A stretch of 64,000 nucleotides of DNA from Limosilactobacillus oris DSM 4864. GTDB lineage: Bacteria; Bacillota; Bacilli; Lactobacillales; Lactobacillaceae. Below, piece by piece: positions 18,106-27,219 of this stretch (within the stretch, counting starts at the first letter, position 1; the number at the start of each line of letters is the position of its first letter). Below the pieces are notes generated by a model, which was not told the origin of the DNA, searched no databases, and saw nothing but the letters and a program-made list of their open reading frames with translations. The position numbers and the translations under genes are program-made. The stretch lies in the NCBI RefSeq assembly GCF_001434465.1, contig NZ_AZGE01000004.1, positions 1-64,000 of the forward strand. The letters are read 5' to 3'.

Positions 18106-18960
18106 TCACCGCAATTTTTGATCTGCAAATTGCCGGTACTCGTCCGCGTAGTGGTAGCGATCGTTGAACTGGCGGAGCAGCTCATCATCATGGGTGTAAG
18201 CTAATCCCGTCTTCATCATTCGCTGGTACAGCTCCGCGTAAGGAAGTGCATCGCTATGGGCCCGGGTACTTTCTACCATTCGGTCATAACCGACGTGACG
18301 AAAACTGGTCTCTGCTAATCCCTGGTCGTCGACCTCGAGAATTAGGTAGTGGGCCCGTAGATCCCTTTGCAATCCAGGCCAGTGGTTAAATGGTTCCCCC
18401 ACCGCACCCGGGTTGAGGATGATTCGTTCATCATCAGCATACCGCAGCAGCTGGTGGTGAACATGCGCATAGACGGCAACATCCACCGGCTGCTCACTCT
18501 CAACGTTGACAAGACGATCAAAGTTAGCTGTCGGTTTCGTGGGGAAGAGGTCCTGGCCCATATTCAGTTTCGGCAGGTTATGGGAAATACCAAAGTTTAA
18601 CGGCCCCACCTGTTTCGTCACGTGCAAGGGCCAACTGGCTAAACTATCAATCAGGTCCGTTGAGCCGTGCTGCGCAACATATTGGGCCAGCCGGGCAAAG
18701 TAGACATGGGAAGGCTTCTCAGTATCCATCAGTCCCCGGGCACCCCGCACGACCAGGTCGTCCCAATTGCCCCGGACAACCACTTGGGGAGCGATTTTTT
18801 CAAATAGGTTCCAAACCTTGAGTACACTGGGGCCTGGCATCAAGAGGTCGCCGATAAACCAGTACTGGTCGACACCTTGTTTTAGGCTGTCTTGATACAT
18901 CGCCTCAAAAGCACTGAAGTTTCCATGGACATCAGAAAAAACTGCAATTCGTGTTCTCAA
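18106..18960 (-). CDS. calcineurin-like metallophosphoesterase
   Basis: 284 aa from a TTG start at 18960, nine bases after AAAGGAGG; upstream ATG codons lack a ribosome site. Metal-binding motifs appear in order: AVFSDVHGN, FIGDLLMPGP, VRGNWDD, ISHN and AHVHH. It is a soluble phosphodiesterase or phosphatase of the YfcE/ApaH-like superfamily with unknown substrate. The gene is divergent from the efflux pump at 19105, and the two share about 145 bp of upstream DNA. Confidence 0.88.
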   Translation of the reverse strand: MRTRIAVFSDVHGNFSAFEAMYQDSLKQGVDQYWFIGDLLMPGPSVLKVWNLFEKIAPQVVVRGNWDDLVVRGARGLMDTEKPSHVYFARLAQYVAQHGSTDLIDSLASWPLHVTKQVGPLNFGISHNLPKLNMGQDLFPTKPTANFDRLVNVESEQPVDVAVYAHVHHQLLRYADDERIILNPGAVGEPFNHWPGLQRDLRAHYLILEVDDQGLAETSFRHVGYDRMVESTRAHSDALPYAELYQRMMKTGLAYTHDDELLRQFNDRYHYADEYRQFADQKLR

Positions 18961-19104
18961 GCCGTGATTCCTCCTTTTTCTCGTCATTGAATATGATACC
19001 AGATAATGGCCTAAACCGCTCAAGATATAATTTCCATTAGAAATGTCAAAATAGCAGTGGTAAAGTTGGAGGGGTAATTTAACACCAGAAAGGAACTTGC
19101 AACT

Positions 19105-20469
19105 GTGCCACAATCATCAACCACCATTACCCCGCGAACACGACGGTTAATCACCGCGATTCTCTTGCTATCAGCTTTCGTTAGTCTCGCTAGCCAAACG
19201 ATGATGGTGACTGCCCTACCGGTAATTGAGCATGAGCTTCACGTTTCACTGAACGCTGTCCAGTGGCTGACCACCGGTTACACCCTAATCATCGGAATCG
19301 TTACGCCACTTTCATCCAACATGTACGATAAGTTTACCAACCGGCACGTCTTCCTGTGGACGATTGGCGCCTTTATTATCGGAACAACGATTGGCTGCCT
19401 AGCGACTAACTTCTATTCGCTCCTCCTTGCACGGTTGATTCAGGCGGCCGCGAGTGGAATGCTAATGTCATTTCAGATGACCACCATGATTTCCATCTAC
19501 CCAATTGAAAAACGGGGCTCCATTTTAGGACTCTCCAGCCTCGTCATTTCCACGGCCCCGGCAATCGGGCCGACCCTTGCCGGTTTCATCCTCCAGGTAC
19601 TCCCCTGGCGGTGGCTGTTCATCAGCGTCTTGCCGTTCATGGTGCTCGTCTTTATCATCGGTTACTTTAAGTTGCAAAACTTCTCTACGCCACGTGAGAT
19701 TAAAATTGACTACCTCTCCGTCCTTGTTTCACTCATCGGGTCTGGCCTGGCCCTAGGTAGTTTGACGGTCTTTGAACTTAACCTGGCCGCCGGCTGGGCA
19801 ATGCTGGTTAGCGGTTTGATTATCATTGCCCTATTCGTTCACCGTCAACTCCACCTGACTAACCCAATGTTAAAGGTCCAGATTTTTAAATACTCGTCCT
19901 TTCGCTTAATGACCCTCGTTGGGATTTTCGCCTTCATGATTCTTTTGGGAACCGAACAGCTAATCCCTATTTTTACCGAAAACGTCTTAGGGATGGGGAG
20001 CTTTGCCTCCGGGCTGATCCTCCTGCCAGGAGCAATTTGCAACGGACTCACCGCTTCCTACATTGGGCGCCTTTATGACCAGTACGGCCCCAAGTGGCTA
20101 ATCATTACTGGTGGAATACTAATGATTGTCGCCTCCTACCCCCTGGTTACGCTGTCATCCCACTCTTCAGTCGTGGTTCTGACCATTGCCTACGCGGTCC
20201 GCATGGTTGGGAATGCATTTGTCTTCAGCCCCGCCCTTTCTGAAGCATTTTCCGCCCTTTCCCAATCAGAAAACAGTCACGGAACAGCACTTAACAATAC
20301 CCTCCGTCAGGTCGCCGGAGCCGTATCGGTCACCATGCTGGTAGTTATTTCTGGGATCCCTCAGACCCCGGTTGCCGGGATCCGGTTGTCCATGTGGATC
20401 ACCGTCATTTTGATTTTCCTGATGCTAATCACTTTTGGTCACTACCTATCGATTAGTAAGCGCCGCTAA
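19105..20469 (+). CDS. MFS drug-efflux transporter, DHA2 (EmrB/QacA) type
   Basis: 454 aa with roughly 14 hydrophobic segments. The sequence MMVTALPVIEHEL in helix 1 and QWLTTGYTLIIGIV are the DHA2 signatures; LARLIQAAASGMLM and GPTLAGFILQ correspond to motifs B and C of drug exporters. The start is GTG, eight bases after AAAGGAAC. Probably a proton-coupled exporter of toxic compounds. A second, unrelated MFS pump follows 49 bp downstream on the same strand, suggesting a bicistronic efflux unit. Confidence 0.9.
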   Translation: MPQSSTTITPRTRRLITAILLLSAFVSLASQTMMVTALPVIEHELHVSLNAVQWLTTGYTLIIGIVTPLSSNMYDKFTNRHVFLWTIGAFIIGTTIGCLATNFYSLLLARLIQAAASGMLMSFQMTTMISIYPIEKRGSILGLSSLVISTAPAIGPTLAGFILQVLPWRWLFISVLPFMVLVFIIGYFKLQNFSTPREIKIDYLSVLVSLIGSGLALGSLTVFELNLAAGWAMLVSGLIIIALFVHRQLHLTNPMLKVQIFKYSSFRLMTLVGIFAFMILLGTEQLIPIFTENVLGMGSFASGLILLPGAICNGLTASYIGRLYDQYGPKWLIITGGILMIVASYPLVTLSSHSSVVVLTIAYAVRMVGNAFVFSPALSEAFSALSQSENSHGTALNNTLRQVAGAVSVTMLVVISGIPQTPVAGIRLSMWITVILIFLMLITFGHYLSISKRR

Positions 20470-20518
20470 TTTCTGTTACAATAAGCAAGATTAACTTTGG
20501 AGGAGATGGGGAACAAAG

Positions 20519-21742
20519 ATGGAGACAAGCGAACAGGAAGAACATTATCCAAGCGGCTGGCACCGAACCTTTTATACCATGTGGCTCGGTTCCTTTATTA
20601 CGGGGGCTGGCTATTCGATGACCATGCCGTTTATCTCACTGTTTATTAACGAACTGGGAAACTTTTCCCGCTTTCAGCTAAATATTTATTCTGGTCTCGC
20701 CTTTGCCGCAACCTTTGTCAGCCAGGCAATCGTTTCGCCGCTGTGGGGAAACCTGGCGGACCGGAAAGGACGTAAATTGATGTGTATGCGGGCTGCCGGG
20801 GTCATGGCCATTACCATTTTCTGCGTGGGGCTCGCGCAAAGTGTTTGGATGATTGTTGGTCTGCGCTTCTTGCAGGGAGCTTTTTCGGGTTATATCAATA
20901 ACGCCACGGCCCTGATGGCAGGCGAAACGCCTCGTTCCCACTCTGGTTGGGTAATGTCAGCCATGGCAACCGCCGGGGTTGCCGGCAACCTGGTTGGCCC
21001 CCTGCTCGGCGGGGTGCTTTCCGGGGCGTTTGGCTACCGGATCCCGTTTTTCATCACCGGGGGCCTAATGTTTCTGAACTTCGTTGGCACTTCCCTCTTA
21101 GCGAAGGAACACTTTAAGCCGATCAAAAAGGAAAAGATGAAACCGCTCCGCCAAATTTTCCAAGAGCTTGATAACCCCGGGGTCATTATCGCGATGTTCT
21201 TCACGACAATGGTTGTTATTTCATCATCAATGTCAATTACACCGATTATTAGTCTGTACGTTAAATCCTTAATGCATAACCAGGGCAACGTCGCGCTGGT
21301 TGCCGGAATCGTTGCTGCCACTCCGGGACTGGGAACGCTAATTGCCGCTTCGAAGGTTGGGCACACGATGGACCGGATCGGGCCGAAAGTCGTTCTGCGT
21401 ACAGGGCTGATGGTGGCCTTTGTACTGTTCATTCCAATGACCTTTACCCACTCTGCCTGGTCGCTAGCTTTTTGGCGGTTCCTGCTCGGCCTGGCCAATG
21501 CCGCCCTCAATCCGGCTATCCAAACTGTTCTTACCCTGGACGTTCCGGCGGAAGCGTTTGGGCGGATCTTCAGTGTCAACCAATCCTTTCAAGCTGTTGG
21601 GGCTGTGATGGGCTCTCTCATTGGCTCGGTCATTTCCGGTCTGTTCAACTACCCAATGGTATTTGCGGTCACTGGCCTGACTCTGCTGATTAATATGGTA
21701 GTCATCCTAGTGGTCTTACGGACACGTCAGCCCCAAGCATAA
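20519..21742 (+). CDS. MFS drug-efflux transporter, DHA1 type
   Basis: 407 aa with 12 predicted helices. It contains motif A (GNLADRKGRKLM) and motif C (GVAGNLVGPLLGGVLSG), which mark proton-coupled drug exporters of the 12-helix MdtG/PmrA type. The ATG follows GGAGGAGATGGGG. It shares a strand and short spacing with the DHA2 pump and ends at a bidirectional terminator. Confidence 0.9.
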   Translation: METSEQEEHYPSGWHRTFYTMWLGSFITGAGYSMTMPFISLFINELGNFSRFQLNIYSGLAFAATFVSQAIVSPLWGNLADRKGRKLMCMRAAGVMAITIFCVGLAQSVWMIVGLRFLQGAFSGYINNATALMAGETPRSHSGWVMSAMATAGVAGNLVGPLLGGVLSGAFGYRIPFFITGGLMFLNFVGTSLLAKEHFKPIKKEKMKPLRQIFQELDNPGVIIAMFFTTMVVISSSMSITPIISLYVKSLMHNQGNVALVAGIVAATPGLGTLIAASKVGHTMDRIGPKVVLRTGLMVAFVLFIPMTFTHSAWSLAFWRFLLGLANAALNPAIQTVLTLDVPAEAFGRIFSVNQSFQAVGAVMGSLIGSVISGLFNYPMVFAVTGLTLLINMVVILVVLRTRQPQA

Positions 21743-21790
21743 TTTCAAATTAGTACCCCTTGCGGCTGGGAAAGCCAGCTAGCAAAACAA

Positions 21791-21826
21791 AACGGTCACT
21801 ATCAGCAAAAGCTGATGGTGGCCGTT
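21791..21826. terminator. bidirectional terminator between efflux gene and glpF
   Basis: A 16-bp stem (21791-21806 with 21811-21826, loop AAAA) lies between convergent genes. Confidence 0.75.
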
Positions 21827-21840
21827 TCATCATTTACAGG

Positions 21841-22545
21841 CTAAGCAACCATATTTTCTAAAGCACAGGCGAGGAGGCCCCCAAACAGCGGACCGCACAT
21901 TGGAACCCAGGCATACCACCATTCTGCCCCTGCCTTATTAGGCACCGGCAAAACGGTATAGGCAAACCGCGGGCTCCAGTCCCGGGCCGGATTCAGTGCA
22001 AACCCAGTGGTTGAACCTAATCCCGTCCCAATGACGGTAATAACTAGGCCGACAATGAAGGGCTTAATCCCTACGGTAAAATTACCAAGGTTAAGCAGGA
22101 TAAAGATAAAGGCAAAGGTGGCGATTACCTCCGACAAGAAATTAAACAGCGGCGACTTAATTGCCGGCCGGGTAGCAAAAATCCCCACGGTATTCCCCTC
22201 TCTCGACTTAGTTGCCGCGAATTGGGGATAGTATTGAATAACCACCAAAACTGCACCAACAAAGGCGCCGAGAAATTGACCGGCCAGGTATGGCAAGACC
22301 TGGTGCCAAGGAAAAAGACCGTAGATGGCAAAGGGAATCGTCACGGCTGGATTCAGGTGCCCTTGGGAACCTAAAAAGCCCGCGACGTAAACACCCATTG
22401 TTACTGCCAGGCCCCAGCTGGCGCACACAAACCACCAGTTGCTTCCCGTAGCATAATTTTTCTTGAGGTTAACACTGGCGGAACAGCCACACCCAATTAA
22501 AATCAAAATTAGCGTTCCGAAGAACTCACCGCTAAAACCGTTCAT
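21841..22545 (-). CDS. glpF: glycerol facilitator / aquaglyceroporin
   Basis: 234 aa with six membrane helices and two half-helices carrying GHLNPAVT and GFALNPARD, the NPA motifs of the MIP family. The Asp after the second motif (NPARD) indicates the glycerol-conducting subgroup. It supplies glycerol for GlpK (7394-8905). The upstream region contains a full-consensus cre site, so uptake should be repressed by preferred sugars. Confidence 0.93.
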   Translation of the reverse strand: MNGFSGEFFGTLILILIGCGCSASVNLKKNYATGSNWWFVCASWGLAVTMGVYVAGFLGSQGHLNPAVTIPFAIYGLFPWHQVLPYLAGQFLGAFVGAVLVVIQYYPQFAATKSREGNTVGIFATRPAIKSPLFNFLSEVIATFAFIFILLNLGNFTVGIKPFIVGLVITVIGTGLGSTTGFALNPARDWSPRFAYTVLPVPNKAGAEWWYAWVPMCGPLFGGLLACALENMVA

Positions 22546-22563
22546 TAATATCGCTCACTTTCC

Positions 22564-22577
22564 TGTAATCGCTTTCA
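22564..22577. promoter_or_regulatory. cre site at glpF promoter
   Basis: TGTAATCGCTTTCA matches all positions of TGNAANCGNWNNCW. It overlaps the expected transcription start of glpF, downstream of TTGCCG-17 bp-TAAAAT on the minus strand. Confidence 0.75.
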
Positions 22578-22653
22578 CAAAATAATATTTTACACTTCCT
22601 ACCGAGTATCGGCAAGGCAAAGTCGTAACTGGCCGTTGCCGTATTCTCTTCGG

Positions 22654-23316
22654 TTAACTGATCTTTTGGTCAACAATCGTTTTTTCAGGGTAGAAAAAGT
22701 TATAGATCGTTAGTAGCAGGTAGGCCAGCAGAACCCACCGCGGCATCACATACGCTAGAAAAATCAGCAGCAGGTTAAGGGCTAAAACGATTACTAGCCG
22801 TCGCCCCCACCGTAGAGAGTACATCTTTGGACTACCATCAACTTCATTGAAAAACTCCTCCCAAGCGTTAGCCGAGATAATCATTTTCATTAAGTTAGCA
22901 ATGAAGTAGGCAATCCCGTAGTCAAACACAGCCAGACTGCTGGGCCGGAGCATCATCCACTTGGTTAACATTGGGATCACCGACAATGCTGCCAGAAAGA
23001 TGAAGTCATTAATAATCATCTTCTTCGTCACCCGGTTTAAGACCAGGAGGAGCCGGTTCAAGTCATACCAAAAGTTAGCGACCACGAAGAAGCTCACCAG
23101 GAAAATAAAAATCGACCCCATGAAATTACGGTAAGACACGCCAGCCTGACTTGGTAAAGGAACCTCTAAAACCATTACGGTTAGGATGATTGCAATCACC
23201 CCATCGTTGAGGTTATCCAGGTGCTCCTTAAATTCATTGGCTTCCTTCTCCTGTAATTTTTGCATCCGCTGCCGGACTAAGTTTTGTTTTTGTTCATTTT
23301 CTGTCACTTTAATCAC
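22654..23316 (-). CDS. TMEM175-family (DUF1211) potassium-channel-like protein
   Basis: About 220 aa. An N-terminal coiled-coil-like stretch is followed by LNDGVIAIILTVMVLEVPLP, the conserved first helix of the TMEM175 family, with NDG in place of the usual FSDG. Five or six membrane helices follow. Bacterial homologues form K+-permeable channels. The GTG start at 23316 lacks a good ribosome site, so the N-terminus may be shorter. Confidence 0.8.
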   Translation of the reverse strand: MIKVTENEQKQNLVRQRMQKLQEKEANEFKEHLDNLNDGVIAIILTVMVLEVPLPSQAGVSYRNFMGSIFIFLVSFFVVANFWYDLNRLLLVLNRVTKKMIINDFIFLAALSVIPMLTKWMMLRPSSLAVFDYGIAYFIANLMKMIISANAWEEFFNEVDGSPKMYSLRWGRRLVIVLALNLLLIFLAYVMPRWVLLAYLLLTIYNFFYPEKTIVDQKIS

Positions 23317-23428
23317 CAGTGGCTATTTTAGCGAACTTTACTAAAAATAAAAAGGAATTTTGACCAATTTCCCTTGCCCGCTGCTATTAAAATCGTCATA
23401 ATAGACATGTTTGATTGGAGGAAAAAAG

Positions 23429-23902
23429 ATGAGAAAATTTACTAACATTTGTGGAATTGCTTTAGCTTGCCTTTCTATTGCTGGAGCTAGTACAGTAGCC
23501 ATTAATTCCGGATTGACTATCCCGACCGTGGCCGCTGCCAGCCGCGAAAATATCGATATCGCTAACCGTGACATCGCCAACTACCTGGCTAACTGCCAGC
23601 AATACGAGTCTAACGACAAACAGTTCCAAGGCTTTACCAGCATCAAGGCAATTGAATACCGTGGGAATAATCGCGTCAAAATCACTGTTAATGACGACTT
23701 TTACCAACTATCTAAGCCTCGTCGTGACTTGTTAATTGACACAATGCAAAACGGCATTTTGGGCACCCTAATGGACGACCAGCAAGAAAAACTAGCGGAA
23801 GGTGATATCCACAAGGGCATCCAGACTAAGGTCTACCTGAATAACCAGCTAATCGGTCAAAGCAGCAAAAATAACAATCGCCTAATTAATTGGCAAAAGT
23901 AA
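23429..23902 (+). CDS. secreted protein of unknown function
   Basis: 157 aa from ATG at 23429, eight bases after GGAGG. A signal peptide is evident: MRKF, a hydrophobic stretch to about residue 27, and a probable cleavage after TVAAA near residue 37. The mature ~120 aa is hydrophilic, with no cysteine pair, lipobox or wall anchor; it contains IKAIEYRGNNRVKITVNDDF. I do not recognise a family. It is single-gene, with its own terminator. Confidence 0.75.
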   Translation: MRKFTNICGIALACLSIAGASTVAINSGLTIPTVAAASRENIDIANRDIANYLANCQQYESNDKQFQGFTSIKAIEYRGNNRVKITVNDDFYQLSKPRRDLLIDTMQNGILGTLMDDQQEKLAEGDIHKGIQTKVYLNNQLIGQSSKNNNRLINWQK

Positions 23903-23906
23903 TTGT

Positions 23907-23943
23907 AAGCTCCTGAACGTTTAAAACGTCCGGGGGCTTTTTT
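23907..23943. terminator. terminator between secreted orphan and exonuclease gene
   Basis: AAGCTCC-G-ACGT pairs with ACGT-C-GGGGCTT, then TTTTTTA on the plus strand. Convergent genes share it. Confidence 0.75.
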
Positions 23944-24667
23944 ATAGCAATAACTCCCGACTTAAATCAAGTGAATAGAATTTCAAAATAGCCTCAATTG
24001 CCCGGACATCATGCTGAGCCTGGTGGAACTTAAACGGCAGCAGGTTCAAGAGCTGGCACATCTTTTTCAGCCCCAGTGCCTTTTGTCCATTCCAAACTTG
24101 CTGGGCCACTAATTTTTCCAGGTCAATTGCCTGGATATTATTCCAAAAGCGGTTTTGCTTAGGAAGCGCAAGCCGATTAGCGGCCCGTTGCAAGGCCTTA
24201 AAATCCTGACTATTATCCCAACTGACGAGATAGTCGGGAGCCAGGCTGGCGACCAGATTGATAATCCGTGGCAACTGGTGCTTAACGGTATACTGCTGTG
24301 CCTGAGAAAAAGGAACATCGTAACGGCGCAGGAATTGCAGCTGACGGGTCTCCGTCTGCTGGCTATTAAAAAAGTAGTAATTGAACTTTTCAGCTTGACC
24401 ATATATTCGTCCTGCTAACTGGAAAATGTGGTTCTGGTTGCCGGCTTGAAAGAATTCTAAATCAAGGATTAGTAATCGGGCAGAACCATTGAGGACCGCC
24501 CGCAACTGGGTAAGGCTTTCCACCGGGGCTGCCTTCGCCCTGCCGACCGGAGCAGCAGCTGGCCCGTTAAGATTTTGACCGACCATAATATACTGTGAAA
24601 TTGGAAAAAGTGACGAAAAGTGAATCGGGGCATACCCTGCTTCTTGAAGTCGTTGTTGTTCAGCCAT
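23942..24667 (-). CDS. DEDDh-type 3'-5' exonuclease, LexA-controlled
   Basis: 241 aa. The C-terminal ~180 residues show an RNase H-like DEDDh exonuclease: motif I LLILDLEFF (Asp69, Glu71), motif II SWDNSQDFKAL, and motif III HQAQHD (His215, Asp220). The first ~60 residues match nothing familiar. It resembles the DnaQ/RNase T superfamily; substrate unknown. A LexA box lies 16 bp upstream of the ATG, next to a TATAAT element, so expression should rise on DNA damage. The ATG follows GGAGGAAC. Confidence 0.82.
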   Translation of the reverse strand: MAEQQRLQEAGYAPIHFSSLFPISQYIMVGQNLNGPAAAPVGRAKAAPVESLTQLRAVLNGSARLLILDLEFFQAGNQNHIFQLAGRIYGQAEKFNYYFFNSQQTETRQLQFLRRYDVPFSQAQQYTVKHQLPRIINLVASLAPDYLVSWDNSQDFKALQRAANRLALPKQNRFWNNIQAIDLEKLVAQQVWNGQKALGLKKMCQLLNLLPFKFHQAQHDVRAIEAILKFYSLDLSRELLL

Positions 24668-24682
24668 CCTGTTCCTCCATCA

Positions 24683-24696
24683 AAAACATATGTTCG
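24683..24696 (-). promoter_or_regulatory. LexA (SOS) box of exonuclease gene
   Basis: Minus strand CGAACATATGTTTT matches 13 of 14 positions of the Gram-positive consensus CGAACRNRYGTTYC. It directly follows the -10 element TATAAT (24702-24707). Confidence 0.8.
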
Positions 24697-24814
24697 GTTT
24701 AATTATACCTGAATTTATTCTTAGCCGCTAGTTTTATTTAAATCGTCCCGGGGCGGTTCTTAATCACGGCAAGATTAGCTATAATAGTCTTAAAAGTTAA
24801 AAGGAGTACGGACG

Positions 24815-25186
24815 ATGGATACTAAAGACTACTTATTTACCTACTTCGCAATCGTTGATAAGGCCGCCCACTCAATTCCTAACTACGATAAGGTGATTTT
24901 CAACGACATGAGCAAGAACAACCAAAAGTTTGCGGCGATTGTCAACAAGTACCGAGATACTGACTGGGGCCAAGTCACTGATAAGATTTTTATGGAACTG
25001 CTTCACGAAGGAGTCTTCACGGGAACCGTTGATGACGATGGGGACATTATCATCAGCAACGTTACACCACTTACCTACGAAATTCTCGACCAGGCTAAGC
25101 AACCAGCCTTTTGGGACCGCCTCGCTGAGCTCGCCCCGCAGTGGCAGGACGGGTCCCTCACTAAAGTAGTGGTGGATTGCTTGTAA
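24815..25186 (+). CDS. hypothetical cytoplasmic protein
   Basis: 123 aa, acidic and soluble, with no signal peptide or membrane segment. It ends with DIIISNVTPLTYEILDQAKQ, which looks like a winged-helix wing followed by a helix, but I do not recognise a family. AAAAGGAG precedes the ATG by eight bases, and TATAAT at 24780-24785 is a likely -10. It is divergent from the exonuclease gene and ends at a strong bidirectional terminator. Confidence 0.75.
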   Translation: MDTKDYLFTYFAIVDKAAHSIPNYDKVIFNDMSKNNQKFAAIVNKYRDTDWGQVTDKIFMELLHEGVFTGTVDDDGDIIISNVTPLTYEILDQAKQPAFWDRLAELAPQWQDGSLTKVVVDCL

Positions 25187-25204
25187 ACGACAATTGAAGA
25201 TAAA

Positions 25205-25252
25205 AAATACGAGCAAGTTATTCTCTTCATCAGGAATAACTTGCTCGTATTT
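25205..25252. terminator. bidirectional terminator between hypothetical gene and lepA
   Basis: A perfect 19-bp stem (25205-25223 with 25234-25252) between convergent genes, with T/A-rich edges on both sides. Confidence 0.85.
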
Positions 25253-25259
25253 AGAATAT

Positions 25260-27101
25260 TTACTTCCCCTCAACCTCTTCATCGGTCTTGAGGACGGCCA
25301 TAAAGGCTTCCTGAGGGATGTCAACCCTCCCGACGGCCTTCATCCGCTTCTTACCACGCTTCTGCTTCTCCAGCAGCTTGGCCCGACGGTCTGGGTCCCC
25401 GGTGTGAATTCGGGCCGTAACGTCCTTCCGGTAGGCCTTGATGTTGGTCCGGGCAATAATTTTAGAACCAATTGCCGCCTGAATTGGGATTTCGAAGTTT
25501 TGCCGGGGAATAATCTTCTTGAGCTTGGAAGTGATTTCCCGCCCCCGCTCGGCCGCAAAGTCCTTGTGGGCAATAAAGCTCAACGCATCAACCTTATCAC
25601 CATTCAGTAAGATATCAATCTTCACCAGGCTGCTTGGTCGGTAGTCATCAATCTCATAATCCAGCGAGGCATATCCCCGGGTCGAGCTCTTCAACTTATC
25701 AAAGAAGTCAAAGATGATTTCAGACAATGGAATGTGATAAATCACGTTAACCCGGGTGTCACTCAGGTACTCCATCGTTTCAAAAATCCCCCGTTTACGC
25801 TGGCAGAGCTCCATTACTGGGCCGACATAATCATTCGGCACCATGATGGAGGCCTTAACAAACGGTTCCTTAATATCCTTAATTGACGAGGCATCGGGCA
25901 TCTCGGCCGGGTTTTCCACCTCAACCGTCGAACCGTCTGCCAGATCAACGTGGTAGGTTACTGACGGTGCCGTGGTAATCAAGTCCAGGTTAAACTCCCG
26001 CTCCAAGCGTTCCTGAACCACGTCCATGTGGAGCAGTCCCAAAAAGCCGCAACGGAAGCCAAAACCGAGGGCCTGGGAGCTTTCCGGTTCAAAGGTCAGC
26101 GCCGCGTCATTCAATTGCAGCTTCTCCAAGGCCTCCCGGAGGTCGTTAAACTTGGCATTATCGGTCGGGTACAGCCCAGCGTAGACCATCGGCGTCATCT
26201 GCCGGTACCCCTCCAGCGGTTTGTCAGTCGGGTTATTGGCGTCCGTGACGGTATCACCGACCCGGGTATCCTTGATATCCTTGATGGCTGCAGTGATGTA
26301 GCCAACGTCCCCCGCCATCAGGACGTCCCGGGCCAGGGGCTTCGGTGAGTTGATCCCGACCTCGGCAACCTCGTATTCGGTCCCACTGTTCATCAGGCGA
26401 ATCTTATCACCCTTCTTCACGGTCCCCTCAAAGACCCGCACACTCAGTACGACCCCCCGGTAGTCATCGTACTTGGAGTCAAAAATCAGGGCCTTTAGCG
26501 GTGCCGTCAGATCACCAGTTGGCGCTGGCACATCCTGGACAATCTTTTCCAGGACCTGGTCAACGTTTAAACCAGTTTTCGCACTGACGTCAACCGCTTC
26601 ATCGGTATCCAACCCAATTTCATCTTCAATCTGCTTCTTTGTTCCCTCGACATCCGCGGATGGCAGGTCAATCTTATTGATGACCGGCAGAATTTCCAGG
26701 TCGTTGTCAATCGCCAGGTAGACGTTTGCCAGGGTCTGGGCTTCTACCCCCTGGGTTGCGTCCACCACCAGTACAGCCCCCTCACAGGCCGCCAGTGACC
26801 GGGAAACCTCATAGGAGAAGTCGACGTGTCCCGGGGTGTCAATCAGGTGGAAGATGTAGTCTTGCCCATCCTTGGCATGGTAGGTCAGGGCAACGGCGTT
26901 TAGCTTAATCGTGATGCCCCGTTCTCGTTCCAGTGGCATATCATCAAGTATCTGATCCTTCATCTCCCGCTTACTGATGGAATCGGTCATTTCTAGGATC
27001 CGGTCCGCCAGCGTCGACTTCCCGTGGTCGATGTGGGCAACAATTGAGAAGTTGCGGATACGCTTCTGCCGCTCTTTCATCTCATCTAAGCTCATCGTCA
27101 T
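25260..27101 (-). CDS. lepA: elongation factor 4 (LepA)
   Basis: 613 aa, the full length of the family. GTPase motifs: [17 protein letters not shown] and NKIDLPSA. The LepA-specific C-terminal domain is present ([20 protein letters not shown] and a basic tail). It is a ribosome-associated GTPase that back-translocates or remodels stalled ribosomes. It lies downstream of dnaJ with a terminator between. The ribosome site is weak for either candidate ATG (27101 or 27095). Confidence 0.98.
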   Translation of the reverse strand: MTMSLDEMKERQKRIRNFSIVAHIDHGKSTLADRILEMTDSISKREMKDQILDDMPLERERGITIKLNAVALTYHAKDGQDYIFHLIDTPGHVDFSYEVSRSLAACEGAVLVVDATQGVEAQTLANVYLAIDNDLEILPVINKIDLPSADVEGTKKQIEDEIGLDTDEAVDVSAKTGLNVDQVLEKIVQDVPAPTGDLTAPLKALIFDSKYDDYRGVVLSVRVFEGTVKKGDKIRLMNSGTEYEVAEVGINSPKPLARDVLMAGDVGYITAAIKDIKDTRVGDTVTDANNPTDKPLEGYRQMTPMVYAGLYPTDNAKFNDLREALEKLQLNDAALTFEPESSQALGFGFRCGFLGLLHMDVVQERLEREFNLDLITTAPSVTYHVDLADGSTVEVENPAEMPDASSIKDIKEPFVKASIMVPNDYVGPVMELCQRKRGIFETMEYLSDTRVNVIYHIPLSEIIFDFFDKLKSSTRGYASLDYEIDDYRPSSLVKIDILLNGDKVDALSFIAHKDFAAERGREITSKLKKIIPRQNFEIPIQAAIGSKIIARTNIKAYRKDVTARIHTGDPDRRAKLLEKQKRGKKRMKAVGRVDIPQEAFMAVLKTDEEVEGK

Positions 27102-27170
27102 GTTTATTCACTACTTTCTACGAAAATACTAAGATTAGTATAACAAAAACCACTTGGAATTAGCAAAATA

Positions 27171-27217
27171 AGTAAAACGGGATAGCCCCATCAATTAGGC
27201 AGCTATCCCGTTTTACT
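27171..27217 (-). terminator. terminator of hrcA-grpE-dnaK-dnaJ operon
   Basis: A perfect 16-bp stem (27171-27186 with 27202-27217) starting three bases after the dnaJ stop. Confidence 0.8.
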
Positions 27218-27219
27218 AT

